This document shows, in pieces, positions 49,736 to 62,959 of a DNA stretch of 64,000 nt. This DNA is from Callipepla californica brunnescens (lineage: Eukaryota; Chordata; Aves; Galliformes; Odontophoridae), in the NCBI GenBank assembly GCA_023055505.1, contig JALIRH010000006.1, positions 26,323,105 through 26,387,104 of the forward strand, in the 5' to 3' direction. A program made the position numbers and the translations under genes. The notes below the pieces were generated by a model. The model was not told where the DNA came from. It was given only the letters and a program-made list of their open reading frames with translations, and did no database searches. How positions within the stretch are numbered: the first letter of the stretch is position 1; every line of letters starts with the position of its first letter.

Positions 49736-51114
49736 TTGTTGTTATTTTTAAGGAGCTAATATTCCTGCTTTTCTTAATAGCTTGAACATGTCTTCATAAA
49801 AATTGGAAATGTCACAAAGGTGCTTTCTTCAGAGTATTCAGCCTTTTCCTTAAGGCAACTGTTTCACAAAGAAACTGAGATAAATTGCTAGAAATTGAGA
49901 TAGTTCCACCTTGTGTTATTTTATAAATAATGTCTATGCAAATTTTACATCTGTATGGCACAAGATATTTTAAAAAAAAGGACTCCTATTTAAGAAGCCT
50001 GAAGACTTCTTGTTTTTCTTTCATTTCATATGCCCTGTCATTTTAACGTGTCTTATGTTAGTAGTGTGGTGAATTGGTTATGAACTTTAAAGAAAAGCAG
50101 CAGGTTTTAATTTTTTTATCAATATTTTGTGAAATTTTAACTTGTTAAACCCATAGCCAGCATCACAGGGAGCTAGTTATACATATATTGACACATATTT
50201 TATTAACACTAGGATAATACAAAATACCTTTTGAAATAATCATAATTCATTACAATTATCAGAAAACAATGATTTCCCTTCTAATATAAATGGCTGTTTT
50301 GTGAGAAAATAGTAGTGTAGGTGTCATAATGTGAGAGTTCCTATGAACAGTATTTCCAGATGGATAGATGTTCTGATCTTTATTTAACAGTAGATTTTGT
50401 ATGCTCTCATTTTTACTAACTATGTAAAGAAATGAAAACTTACTTCTTGATAGTATGCTTCTTAAGAGACAATTTGATCTCTTCTGAAATTTTTAACAAA
50501 ACTATGTAGAAAATTCAATGTTTTGATTAATCAAAAGAAAAAAAAATTTGAACAGAAGAAGCACGACACTGAAGGCAATGATGTGTCAGTGAGAAAGTGT
50601 AGGGTGTAAGTCTCTTGTGTCTGTACTTTCAGCTAAATTTCCTGTGTTTTCTGGAAACTACTGGGATTTAGGGGAACATATATGGTGCTATAATGATACT
50701 ACAGTATATTGGGAAAGATTTCTTGACTGTGATAAGTGGGACTGTATAATCTATGAGCGATTTAATTCATACCTTACACATATGCCTAATGATGTCTTCA
50801 AAAAAAAAAAAAAAGAATAAGAATATGAAACCTACTTGTGATTTAATCTGTCCTTTACATATCTGTCTACAAACATTATATAGTTAAGCTTAGGTGCTTG
50901 CTGTAAGTCATGCAGAGAATAGTGAGTGAGGAAGCATTTTATTGCAGGAAAAAATTCCCTGGATGATTAAGAGCCTTATTCTGAAGGTTTCCAACACTGT
51001 TTTTAAGGTGTAGAGTGCTTATTACTAAACTGTGTATTTTTAATGTTGGAGCTGAGGACCATGTACTTTCATAATTTCCATCTTATAGCTTAGTTACAAT
51101 AGCTTGTAAATGTG

Positions 51115-51134
51115 CAAAAAAAAAAAAAAAAAAG
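51115..51134. repeat. Poly(A) run
   Basis: About 18 A in a row, with another A run (14 A) at 50801-50814. No retroposed element body is recognisable upstream of either. Confidence 0.85.
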
Positions 51135-54100
51135 AAATCCTAAGAAAAATATTCATAAAATATCCATTATCTGATGTAATGATGTTGTATTGTATATTTC
51201 CAAAACAGTATAGAGACCACACAGCAATTCAACGGCTGAGCCAAGACTACATGTTGAGCCACACTGTCTTCACTAACTCTGTGAAATTTCTGCATTTTTA
51301 AAATAGGGGCTTAAAAAAAAAAAGTTCATTATATATATATATCATTATTTTGCAAATCTAGTACTGTTTTCCTAAATTAGATTTTCATTATTCTTTCTAT
51401 GTATAATTTTAGAAAGCCTGAAGAGGTGGCTTGAACTAGAGGGGTTCAATAAGTTGCTTTTAGATTTAGTGACCATGATGCGTATCAGCAGCATTGTATT
51501 TTGTTGTTCATAAAAGGTTGTTGTTTTTTTTTTAACTCTGATAATAAGATAATGAAAAGATAACTGACACTAAGAAGATCTAATTTGAGGCTGATACTTT
51601 ATGTATTTATGTCATCCTAGATTGCTTTCATGCAGGCAACCCATTACACTGGTAGTAAACTGTGGAAGAATTAATAAGGATATTACCTAACTATAGTGTA
51701 TACCTGTGGATTTTGACTGTGACATTTCATTACCATACTCATTAACAATAGTGAGAATAATTAACTCCAGAGGACTTTTGTAGAGGATTACAATAGGTAT
51801 GTAATTCTTTTGACTGAGGAATTCATCTGGGATCTATTTCTCATATCATGGTATACGCTACATTCCTTTAAATTACTTGTGTGTGATATGGGAGATCAAA
51901 GGATTGTACTTTTATTTCTGTGACCACAATAAACTTGAAAAGAATAAAAGGAGATCATTGTGAATACCATATAAAACAAATGGGGATTAATATTATTTGG
52001 AGAAAATAACAACTAGAAGAAAAATGAGGATATCGTACTTCTTTATCCTTCTTACTTGTAGTGTGAAGTCTTGCACCTGCTTGTTAGCAAGGTTAGATTT
52101 AGGATTACGAAAAGAAAGGGAGTGCTTTTATTTGTATTTTCTCCTAATGCCTCTGGTGTTTTAATTTAATTCATATGTACAGTAACCCAAAATAACTGCA
52201 GTGATTGATAGTGCTGTAATAAAACACAGGAACATACACACAAATTTAGTGTTTCTTTAAAGATTTAAAAGGCTTCCCTTTCCATTCTATTTATAATGGA
52301 GCTGAAAATATTTTTAGCAGAAATAAAATCCTATTTTAACTATAACATAAACCATTGCTTTGAATTTGAAATCGAATGTATCTTAGTCATCTCTAAAAGT
52401 GACTAATATTTCACGCTATTGACAGTTAAATATTTTTTTTTAAAGGAAACCATTGTATAATTGCAGTTCCATACTATTTATGCCATGTTAGGTTATGCAA
52501 GAATTGTGAAATTAACAAAGTGCTAAGTCCTATCTTGTCCATGTTGCTTATGAGTGTTATTATCTTTGTAAAATTCAGATTATTATTGTCATAAACTATT
52601 ATAACTTTAGCTGCCCAGATTGGACTATAATTTTTGCACTGAAAAATCAGCAGTGTACAAGTCATTGAGAAGAAACAGAACATTCTGCCTGCTGTGTAGA
52701 AACAATTTGTACTAGGACCCTAAAGGAATATGTGGGAGGCAGCCTCAGATTTTAGGATCTTAGTTGAAAACTTTGATTATACAGTTGTGATTCACTTCCT
52801 TTTGTCTTTTCTACTTTGAATATGAAGAGAGATGATTTTATATTTGGAAAAAGAAGGTTGAGCTCCTGTGTTGCCTGACCTTCTCTGCACCAGTACCTTA
52901 AGCTGGAGTGTAGCATCAATGGAAAGTTTCTTAAAATGATTTGTCTTCTGAAGCTTTTAGCTTGATTTACTCAATAGTATCAATGCAGTTGTGATTTATG
53001 GCTTCTTACTTCACATTAGGTTATGAATAAAAGCTGGCATTCAAAAAAGAGAGGATTTTGGAGCCAAGGTCAGACATCCAACTATTTATCTACAATGTAG
53101 GCATCTTCACATGAGCAAGATGCCCAAATACCCATGGTGGAACTTCAGGAGATTCAGTCAGCTGAACTGAAGTAGCTGTGTACTCACCCTTAAGCAGGGA
53201 CATACACTGCTTATTTGAATAATTTTCTAGTCTTCAGTGCCTACACCCTTTAGGACCTTGATTCAGCCTTCAAAAGACGTATCCAGTAGCACGTGAGAAG
53301 TGCTCAAGGAGTTGATGTTTACTCTTACGGCCAACAGCTTTGTCACAGGATTTCTGTGAGATCTGCTCCCTTTCACACTGTCAGCAGGTGACCAAGAGGG
53401 ATTCCCCTGCATCCCAAAAGCTGCTGAGTACCTCCACATGGGTAACTGAGCTGATTTCTCTGTCTTCATGAAATATAGTGAGAGTGTAGATCCTTAGCTC
53501 ACTTCTAGAATTCTATATTTGCAATTGAGTCCCATTGCTGGTTAAATTAATCTCTATTCTAGGTAATGATTGTGGACATTCTTCTAGGAAAATTCAGTTA
53601 ACTGGGATTTCATCCCAGTCTGGTTAGGGATGTTGTCCTAAGCTAGTGTCTTGCACTATGCCTACAATTCCATACCTTCAAAGAAAGAGTAGATGTGTTC
53701 AATCCAGCTTCAGGCTACCTGTGAAATGCCTGCAGATGTAATTCTCATGGACAACAAGAGCTAATTGGTTTTGTCTATACTACACTGTGTCAAAATGTAA
53801 ACAAACATCCTGTAAGTAGTTATTATCTGTCTCCAGGTTAATCTTTCAGGGTAATACAGTGCACTGAGATAAATTTCCTTTTGTTAGGAGACTGTTTGAA
53901 AGTGAGTGCCTCTGTGGCAAAAGCTTTTTGGTATCCCAGTTGTATCATTTGAAATCCAGCACAGATATCTTTGCTTCTTGCTGCGGTCATATCCTTAGAC
54001 AAGGTTATCCACTTCAATTTGTTGATGAAGTGGGAGGTTTGCCACTTCAGTTGTACATTTTTTGTAATTTCCTTGTATTGTACCTTCCATAGACAACACT

Positions 54101-55856
54101 GTTGGCTGCATTTAGACCAAGAAGCATTATAATAATAGTCAGGGATGAGGTTGTACTGTATACCTCTGAAAACACAACTTCTCAGCAGTGACCCTTTCCA
54201 GAAATTCAGAGCTGATAATATTTATGAGTGTTCGGAGCAGTTGAAATGTTGGCTGGAGATCTTTTAAATAGCTACATTTCAACAAATTCCCTTAGGACCT
54301 GAGGTGAAGATCACTTCAGACCTGTCAGAGGAAGATCATACCTTAATTGTACTTCACTGTACTATAAACAATGAGACCTCTCCACTAGATGTAAGAGTCA
54401 GTGGTATTGCGATCTGAGTGAAATGTTAGAGGAACTCACCTGGGATCTTGCAGTGTGTATAAAATACCTTTGTCAGTGACACAAGCTTAAAAATAGTCAC
54501 ATAAATGCAATGGTTTCTGCAATTGATCTTTTCTAAAAGTATCTCCAGCTTGACAGAGAGCATCTTTTCAGTTTGATTTATTTTGTAATAGAGTACACTC
54601 TGGTGGCTGCCTTCCAAAAACGCTGTCCTGAATATCTGTTTATAAGTAGAGCAGCTCCAAATCACTCAGTTCATGACTCCAGCATTTTATTGAAAGATGA
54701 ATACTACTTTGGCTGTGGCAGAAATGCCAGCCTTCAAAATAGAACTCTGAAAAGTAAAAGGGGCTGATTTCAGTAGCAACTCTTTCTCTGTTAAGGCTGT
54801 ATATTAGCCACTGAGCTTTAAAAATTAGAGTACAGTATGCCACAGAATGTGGAACAATACTACTAGTATTATTTGATAAAATCCAAGTCAGCCAATTTCT
54901 GCTGTCACTTACCCTTTCTCTATTTGGTAGAGAATGCACCTCTGTAAGCAGTAGGATGATTCTTTTTCCAGCTTCTGTTTCAAGACAGCTTCCACAACCA
55001 AAGACTCTGTAATTCATGCAGCATACAAACTGCCTCTAAAACCATTTGTATGCTCTACAAAGTTGTAGAAGTTTCAGGGGGATTTCCAGAATTTTCTCTA
55101 CTAGGACACTAGTTTGCAGTGATTTTCTTTCTTCACTGACACAAGGAAGAGCAAGGACGCTCTGCTAGCACCACATCAGACAGTAAGTCTCATAAAGTAA
55201 ATAGGGCTTTCCAACTTACGGAATGTTTATTTATAAGAGGTGCCTTTTCCTGAAAATGGAAACTATCTCACGGCAAAGGGACACAGCACAACTAAACCAC
55301 CAAAGACGATAGTTAAGTGTCCAGCCAGCATTCCCAAATGTGAGACAGAGAAATGTGTAGGTAATGCTGTGAATTATGCACCTGTGCACACTTTAAATGA
55401 TGAACCAGATGCTGAGGTGATGACCTTGTCTAAGTTCCTTTGGCACTGCAGCTCTGGATGTCTTTCACAGTGGACTGCACTGAAGGGATCACAAGGAAAA
55501 GTGCACAGACATGAGAAACTTGTGACAGCCCCAAGAATAAGTGAGAAAGTACATACTCATGCTTCTGTAAGTTCAGTGCTTTACTGTATATTTTGGACAT
55601 TTGTGAAAAACTGTTCTTTATTAAGAAGAAAAAAAAAGTTTCAGTTAATTCTTGTAGGCAGTTTCTGACTGGATACAATTTAAGGATGAATGATTAATCA
55701 TCAATGGAAGGATTATATCTTCACAACAGGCAGAGCATTTATCCTGTCACACTGAGCAATTTTCAGTGAATAATGCAGGTATTCAGATCCTGATAATAGA
55801 AATTTTAAATGAATGTCTTTTTTCCTTTAGTGAAAATCATATTTTTGCTTGTTTGA

Positions 55857-56393
55857 GGGCTGCTCCAAAAGTAATACCTCTTATTTCATTATTTTGGTTA
55901 TGATAGCATAGGTAGATGTTAGTGGGATGGCAGTATATGTTGAACCCTCCCACCAATATTTCATTACATTTTGTTGCTGTGTGACAGATGGCAGCAGAGG
56001 GACAGACTGGCAGAATGGCATCTGACTTGGAAATGTGTATGAAGCAAAGGTATGTCATTGAATTTCTCTATGCAGAAAAAAATTGCACTCACTGACATTC
56101 ATCAGTTCTTGCTGAATATTTATGGAGAGCAAATAGTGGATGAAAACACAGTGAAGCAGTGTGTGGTACATTTCAGCAGAGGAGACAGTTATGTTTCAGC
56201 AGCTGTGGAACTGTGGGTTTTACTATCACAGCATGCAAGCTCTTCATCACTGGTGAAAATGCATAGGTAGTGGCAGTGCCTTTGTTGAGAAAAGTAGCTG
56301 AGAATTTTCTCTATCAAATAACATTATTGTGCTCTTTATATCTGTTATAGTTTCCATGAAATTAAATGTGAGGGATTACTTTTGGAGCAACCG
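55857..56393 (+). mobile_element. Internally deleted mariner-type DNA transposon (Galluhop-like), copy 2
   Basis: The left end GGGCTGCTCCAAAAGTAATA and the inverted right end (minus strand CGGTTGCTCCAAAAGTAAT) form terminal inverted repeats. The interior encodes, in the open frame at 56052-56270, a remnant of the N-terminal DNA-binding part of a mariner transposase: I-H-Q-F-L-L-N-I-Y-G-E-Q, then V-D-E-N-T-V-K-Q. This resembles the family's helix-turn-helix region. No catalytic D,D(34)D part is present, so it cannot move on its own. It aligns collinearly with the minus-strand copy at 4131-4680 and appears to share its internal deletion. Target-site TA dinucleotides are not preserved. It lies in the long last intron, in the same direction as HDAC9. 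Confidence 0.88.
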
Positions 56394-59300
56394 CTGTATC
56401 ACAGCAGCTGTATTAAATTGATTCTATGAATATCACAGTGGATTTTGTTCATCAGATATAATAGTTTGCAACAATAAATCATTCACACCTTCCCTTCAGA
56501 GATAGGAAGTACGTGCTGTGATATTCTGCTTACCTGTATACAGGTGATAACAACACAGTGTACCTTAGACAACACTCAGAAAAGTGACGTGCTTAGGTCA
56601 GTGAAGGACTATCTTATAAATAAATAAATAAAAGAAGTTATTTTTTTCTGAAAGTGCTCGTTGTCTATCAAAATGGTGCTTTCAGGTCTCATTTGTTTTC
56701 CACCTCTGAGAGATAATTGGGAAGTAAATAGGGAAACAGAATGCTGGTCTAGTAGTAATGAGCAAGCAGATGAGTGAAAACAGAGTAGAAAGAGAATGCA
56801 GATGAGACATAGGAGGAAAAGATGAGAGAAAACAGATGGAAGCCAAAAAGCCAATGAAGTGTGAGAGACAAGACTATAATGATTTGTGCAAGGCATAGTG
56901 GAACTAGTCTGGATAAAATAAGAAAAGAAACCTATACTCTCAGTCCAACTTCAGAATAAACCAAATCTTTAACAGGATTTTAAAAGGGTCAAGGTAAAAT
57001 TCTTTTCATCCTAGAATTAGAAGCAGAGGTTCTATTACAGGATATTCTTATAGTATTGGTGAAAGATTGAAATAAACATCAAAACATTTACATGTTTATA
57101 CAAGCCAAATTTCACCCCCCTAGAGGTCTAATCTTTGCTCGTACATTCTTCCTTTAAAGTTGTATAGAACCTAAAATTGATCACAGAGATAACATAAATG
57201 GAACTTGTATTTGTATGCATATGTCCTAGAGCACCATTTTTCCTCACTTTACCCTGATCTGATAATTGTTCTTTGGTCCCCTAATAATAAATCATTTTTT
57301 GCACTTATATAGATAATTAATTAAATAAAGAAAAAAAATTGAACGGGATTTCTCAATTTACTGGAGGATAATTTTTGAACCGTTAAAGAGTGCAACTATG
57401 TAGCAACTACAGAGGAGGATTTGGCTTCACTTGCAGTTAGAAATGGAGCCAAAATGGAAGATTCATGTATACCCTGTAGCTGAGGAAACAACATATGCCC
57501 TTTTCAAATTTAAGCGATTTCTGTCTGTTTAGTTTGTACACGAGTTCTAGTATTTTAATATTCTGGAACTGCAGGAGTTTCCAAACATCTTTAAGCCATT
57601 CTTGAGCTTTATATGCCAGTAGTAAGCAATCTTGCTAAAAGGAGTTCTTCTTAGATTGCAAGCTGAAGAGTACTTCTCCTTTGTTGGTTTAGTCACTGAT
57701 TTTTTTTAATTTTATTTTTATTTCCATGACCAGGTCAAAGTTCTCCTTTGGTGATTCAATGAAATTTAAAGAGAATGGAGAAGAGCCAGAGGGAATATGA
57801 AAATATCAGTCTTGGCAGGATTAGCTTATTTTTCAGTCCTCTTTGCTCTTTGATACTCCTCGTCTCTATCATTGCTTTCTTGGTGAAGGAAGCAGTGCAA
57901 TTAGGTGGTGGGAAAGTTGGCTTGCTTTTTGTCATGGCAAGTAAGACTTTACCAGTTCTCATTCCAAAGTCAGGATTCCTAAAAGATAACTGTTTCCTTC
58001 CTTGCTGCACTTGGACTGACAGGTTACCAGTATTTCTGTTGTCAGGGCGTTAATGGAATGGAGTTAAATTTCAAGATTTAGAATACAAAGTCTCATTTTT
58101 TCACTAGAAAAAAAGTGTAATGAAGAATTTATTAACTTTTTTAAACGCTATGACAAATTTGAAATTGTATTTGTGTTACTGCTATGTCTTTTTGAAATTA
58201 TACTATATAAATCATGTCAAAAATACCCTTTTTTAGCACTAGATACTGAAGTTACTCCACTGGCAATGTCTGTCAAGTTTATTGAGTTGGTTAAACAATG
58301 AAAAAAAAAGACGGTAAATGAGAATAAAAATACAAAATTCTAGATATAATTTAATTAATTTGTTGAGCATTTACAAAAGTCAGAAGGTGTTGAAGTTAGG
58401 ACTGCAAAATCAAGACCAATTCAGATGTATGCAGACTTTTCTAACTGTCCTTAGCATTATACTAATTTAGAATTCTTCTTTTCTTCTTCTTGAGACTGAA
58501 CTGTCTTGCAGAAAAAATAATATAGAAATTATGAATTTTAATACATAATTTTTTTTCTTTACCAATTCACGCTGAAGGGCTGACAATTTCTCCTCGTTTA
58601 GGTGCCAAGAGTCTTCTAACCTTTCTTGAAGAGGCCACATCATAAAAATATATTGGATCACCTCCCATGTATTAGCAATGATAAAAACTTCCTCCTAATC
58701 ACTGTAATTGCACAACTCCCTTTGACAGGTTTGGCAATTTTATGTTGGAAGAGTATGCTGGAAGAGATTTTAATGAAGAGGAGATGGGAAGAGAGTGCCA
58801 AATTTCTCAGCTGGTTTAAAATTCCTTGTTTTTAAATATAGGTTGGCAACTGAAAGTGAACTAAAGCAGCAAGAACACTGCAGAGTTTTTGAGACTGTTG
58901 ATAATCCAAAGATAACAGCGTGAAAAATGCTGCTTTCAAACCGGTCATTTGCACATTTTACAAGTTCTGTTGGTAATTTTATATACGGAATTTAAAGTGA
59001 TGAAGGGATTTCCTAAATAAACAGCAATTCTTCTTTTTGCAATTAGCACGCTAATGCTGATTAAAGTTAAATCCTGAGGAGATAAATTATTATGAACTTC
59101 TAAGGGGGTTGTTAAATACTTGGAAAATGAATGTTTTATCAAATACATTTTGGCTTCAAGAAAAGTTCAAGTTTTTGGACAAAATGAAAAATTTGAATTA
59201 TATCATTATCCTAACATTAAACCTGGAAGAAATTATATTTTTACTTATTTAATATGAAATATATTTGAATGTACGTCTGACTTACATTTATTACAATGTT

Positions 59301-59489
59301 TTCTGAAATTTCACTGTTGTTTGCTGATATACCCAATCTAAGTTATTATGTTACTTTTTCTGTCACTCTGAGACATAAGTGCAACAAAAATAAAGGTGTA
59401 AGTGGAAACTACACTTAGGGATGTTTTTGTTAATAGTTTCAACAATGTAAATTGAGACAGACACGGAAAAAAGGAACTAGGTGATTCAA

Positions 59490-59700
59490 TTCATTCTTAA
59501 ATTTTGCTGAAATTATAATCAATCTCAGTTTCCAAGGCAACCGACTACATGAGGATGGACCAGCCAATAATGAGAAACAGCTTTCTGTTTTATTACTGTA
59601 ACATCTGGTAGAAAACGTCTTTTTGTTTCATGCTGTTGAGGAGACTATCCAATTTATCACCCCAAATAGAATCCAAAAATGATAAAAAGAGGTGTGAGTT
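59490..59700. promoter_or_regulatory. Candidate regulatory block with RFX X-box-like site
   Basis: GTTTCCAAGGCAACC at 59528-59542 fits the RFX X-box (GTNRCC, short spacer, RGYAAC) with a single mismatch in the left half and a perfect right half. It is followed by CAGCCAATAATG (a CCAAT-type word near 59571) and AATGATAAAAAG. The surrounding sequence is non-repetitive. Binding is not shown by sequence alone. Confidence 0.3.
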
Positions 59701-62700
59701 GTTCTGTTTTGTAGCAGAAATGCAGAGATGTTAAGTTCATGAGGGAAAGGTAAATACAAAAACATTAATTTTTAGATGCTCTTCTGCTAAAATCCAAACT
59801 TCATCATGATTTTTCCTCTGAACTTCCTCAGAGGTTCTGGCAACATGAAGGGTTGGTGTAAGTGATTGTATTGGCAAATGGATTTGCATTATATCAGTAT
59901 GACTCTCAGGGTGAGTGAAATTGCCTTTCTGCTGTGAATTGCCTGGCACAAATAAAGGGTTTCTTCCATGTGCACCAATGAAAGAGGTATTATTGATGGA
60001 GGACCACGAGGCTTACTACATTTCTTTCACAGATGTCAGCATCTACTAGGAGAAGTGTTGGTTCTCTGAAGCCAATAGAAGCTTAAGTAAAATATTAAAT
60101 CATATCACGGTATATCTTCATTTCCATGTTTTGTTTCTCAGGCTGAGATTTCAAGTTCTTTACTTCTTTACTACTGACTATTCCTTCCTTGCTTGCAAAA
60201 AACAAAACAAAACAAATAGCTGTGAAATATTTATGTAGGAGTTGAGCTGTTCCCCATTTTTTCTTTTCTTCCAGATGTGTTTAAGAAAATATGTTTTTTA
60301 CCTTTTTTTTTTTTTCTGAAGTTTCCTGAAAGCTGGCACTATATTTCTTAACCATGAAATCTTCTGTTTCAGGTATTGGCTTAATACAGATTCCTTTGCT
60401 CCTTTCTTACATTTTTAAACTACCTATTTATGACACTGATTCCTTACAATTTTAAGTAATTTACTATATGAAAAAAATCCATTTGAATTTCAGTATAAAT
60501 GCTATTTCTTTTTCATTTTACCAAAATAAGAATCAGTATTCCTTGTCGTCATCATGCCATTCTAGGCTTCATATTTCCCTAAGTCTTAGTTCCCTTCTTT
60601 CTTTAACTTCACTTTTTATTTTTGCTGTAATTCTTTTGCAAGAGAGTATTTCATATTTTAGAATAGCAGCCTACCTGATGTTACTCCCTTAACTGGGACT
60701 GGTTTTATGAGTTAAGATTTTCTAATTACATTCAGTTCCATTAATATTTAAGCATGGATATCTACTTTTCTATGTCTTTGGAGTCTGTAATTTTTCATTT
60801 ATTTTGTTGAGCCAAAAGTTTGTAAGGAAAGAGAGGAGATAGAATAATATAAGCGGGATGGTATCCCTCCAAACTGCCCAGAGCCAACATTAGATCACAT
60901 TTCTAACCAAACAGTAGCTGAAACTGCACCAGAAAATGTTGTAGTTTCTGATACTGTGGTACATAGGAATTAATGCTTTAGTTGCAACAGGTCACCTTTT
61001 CCCACATATACCTTCTTTCAATTTTGTGTGTGTGTTTGGAGAGGGGAATGGATGGAAAAGGAATAGAAAAGTTCCTTCTTATTTACCTCACATTGCTTAT
61101 AAATATTTCCTCTAAACCTCTCAGAATTGTATCAGTATGGGTTCTATTAACTGTTATTCAGCTTAGGTAAAGTGAGAAGACTTGATGCTTCTGTATTTTA
61201 TAAAGCCTTGATATCTAAAGGGTGCTGTGGTTTTGTCTATCAGAATGAAGTCCAGCTGGTCTGTTTAAATATAGGCTGGAGTAAGGGGATAGGCTAACAT
61301 GGTCGCAGTTCCAATGTCAAAGTTCTTGTGCACTGAGACAAATAGATCAGTATTTATCAGTATGGAAAAGTTGGATGCTATTGCTGCCATTTACATCACT
61401 GTCTTTCTGCTTTAGTCCAGAGATACTTACTAATTTGGTTTGGGTGTAAGAAAATGTCCATATGTTTCTTTTCTACTAGTGTCTGTTGCTCATCAGGAAA
61501 AAAACAAGAGGAAGTGACATATGTCTGTGTATGTTTGAAAGAATACCTCTGATGAGATAAAAAATCAGATTATCCATATGAGCCATTGTATTAATTCAAT
61601 GGTGACAGTGTAATATGTACTAATAGTGTCCATCCAGAAAATTTTGAAATTTCTATGTAAACCATACACACAGAAAATAATATTAGAAGTAGCGATTGAT
61701 ATGCAGAAGAAATATAAGGTAATGCAAGAACACACATACAAGAAAGAATATATAGAGACCTCTGAGTAAAAAAATAATCACGTTCTCTGTATCCGCAACT
61801 ATGTTGATGAATGCAGCTTGCAAAAAGATTACGCTTTGGCAAATGGCTTTGATCTTGAGAAACTTGATTTGTAGAAAATGTTTGTTATCTTTACATTTAA
61901 AAGGAGAGAAAACACTTACAATTCTGGGCAAACTTCACTTTCCAGAAATGTAGAAAATGCTGTGGTAAAAGTAATTTTTCCAAGGGATTTGTGTCTTTCA
62001 CCCACTCACCTTACTGATCCCATGAAAACATGTCACCCCTCCATTATATATCCCCAGGCGTGCTGTATCAGATTTACCCAGCTATTTCTCCCTGCATCTC
62101 ACTTTTAAAGGAGTTGAAAACAATTTTAAACTTCTGTACTATGATCGTGATGCCATAGAGTGCATTGCTAACACTGCAAACTGATTTGTAGTATGATCAA
62201 TAGTAGGAAAATTCAGGTAGAATTTATTTGAAACAAATGTCAGATTATGTCATACACCCAAAATGAGAAACTTTTCTGAGGTTTTTTAGTAAATGAAAAG
62301 GTTTTATTTTGAACCTATTGAAAAGATGAGTACTTAAGAGCTCTCTTCTCATACTCATGAAAACTCTTTATGTTTTTAAATTTATTTAGAACACTGTGTA
62401 TTCCTTCTTTTCCTCAATTTCACACCATTCTTATGGATTGTAAGTAAAATATATTCTACATGTCACTGAAAAATATGCTCCAGGTAATAAGTTTTTTCAG
62501 AAACATTAAATTCCTAAGAGAGGACACCATGCTATCAATTAGTTTGTGAACTCCATAAATCCGACAAATTTTGGCAAATTTTTGCCTCTGAATTTAGCTG
62601 TTTCAGGTATTTTAATACTTTTTTCTTCTCTGGATGTGTCCTTATGCTCTGCAGTCAGATTAACTGAAGTGCTCAACTATCTCAGTAGTATTATTTTGTT

Positions 62701-62942
62701 AAAGTTTTAGGCTGAGTCCACTGATTTGCATCATAAAATGCTGTGGAAAGAAGTGACTTATCAGAACGGCAAAAACAATATTGTCTTATAGTAAAGGGCA
62801 TATACTGTAACATTCTCAGTCTTGATAGAAATGTACTGTTTTCTAAGCTCTGTGCTAGATCCATACTAATTTTAAGTCAGAGAACTAAAAATACTCTCAA
62901 ATGGGATTATTATCTTCATGGTAGAAAAACTGAAGATCAACA

Positions 62943-62959
62943 TTTTTTTTTTTTTTTTC
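62943..62959. repeat. Poly(T) run
   Basis: About 17 T followed by CACAG. It resembles a strong splice acceptor, but the following sequence has no HDAC9-like coding content and soon hits stops. Confidence 0.8.

Noticed and set aside
54640..55668. Two open frames of 125 (minus) and 142 (plus) codons close together
   Set aside because: I considered a retroelement or pseudogene, but no motif, long terminal repeat or poly(A) tail could be recognised.
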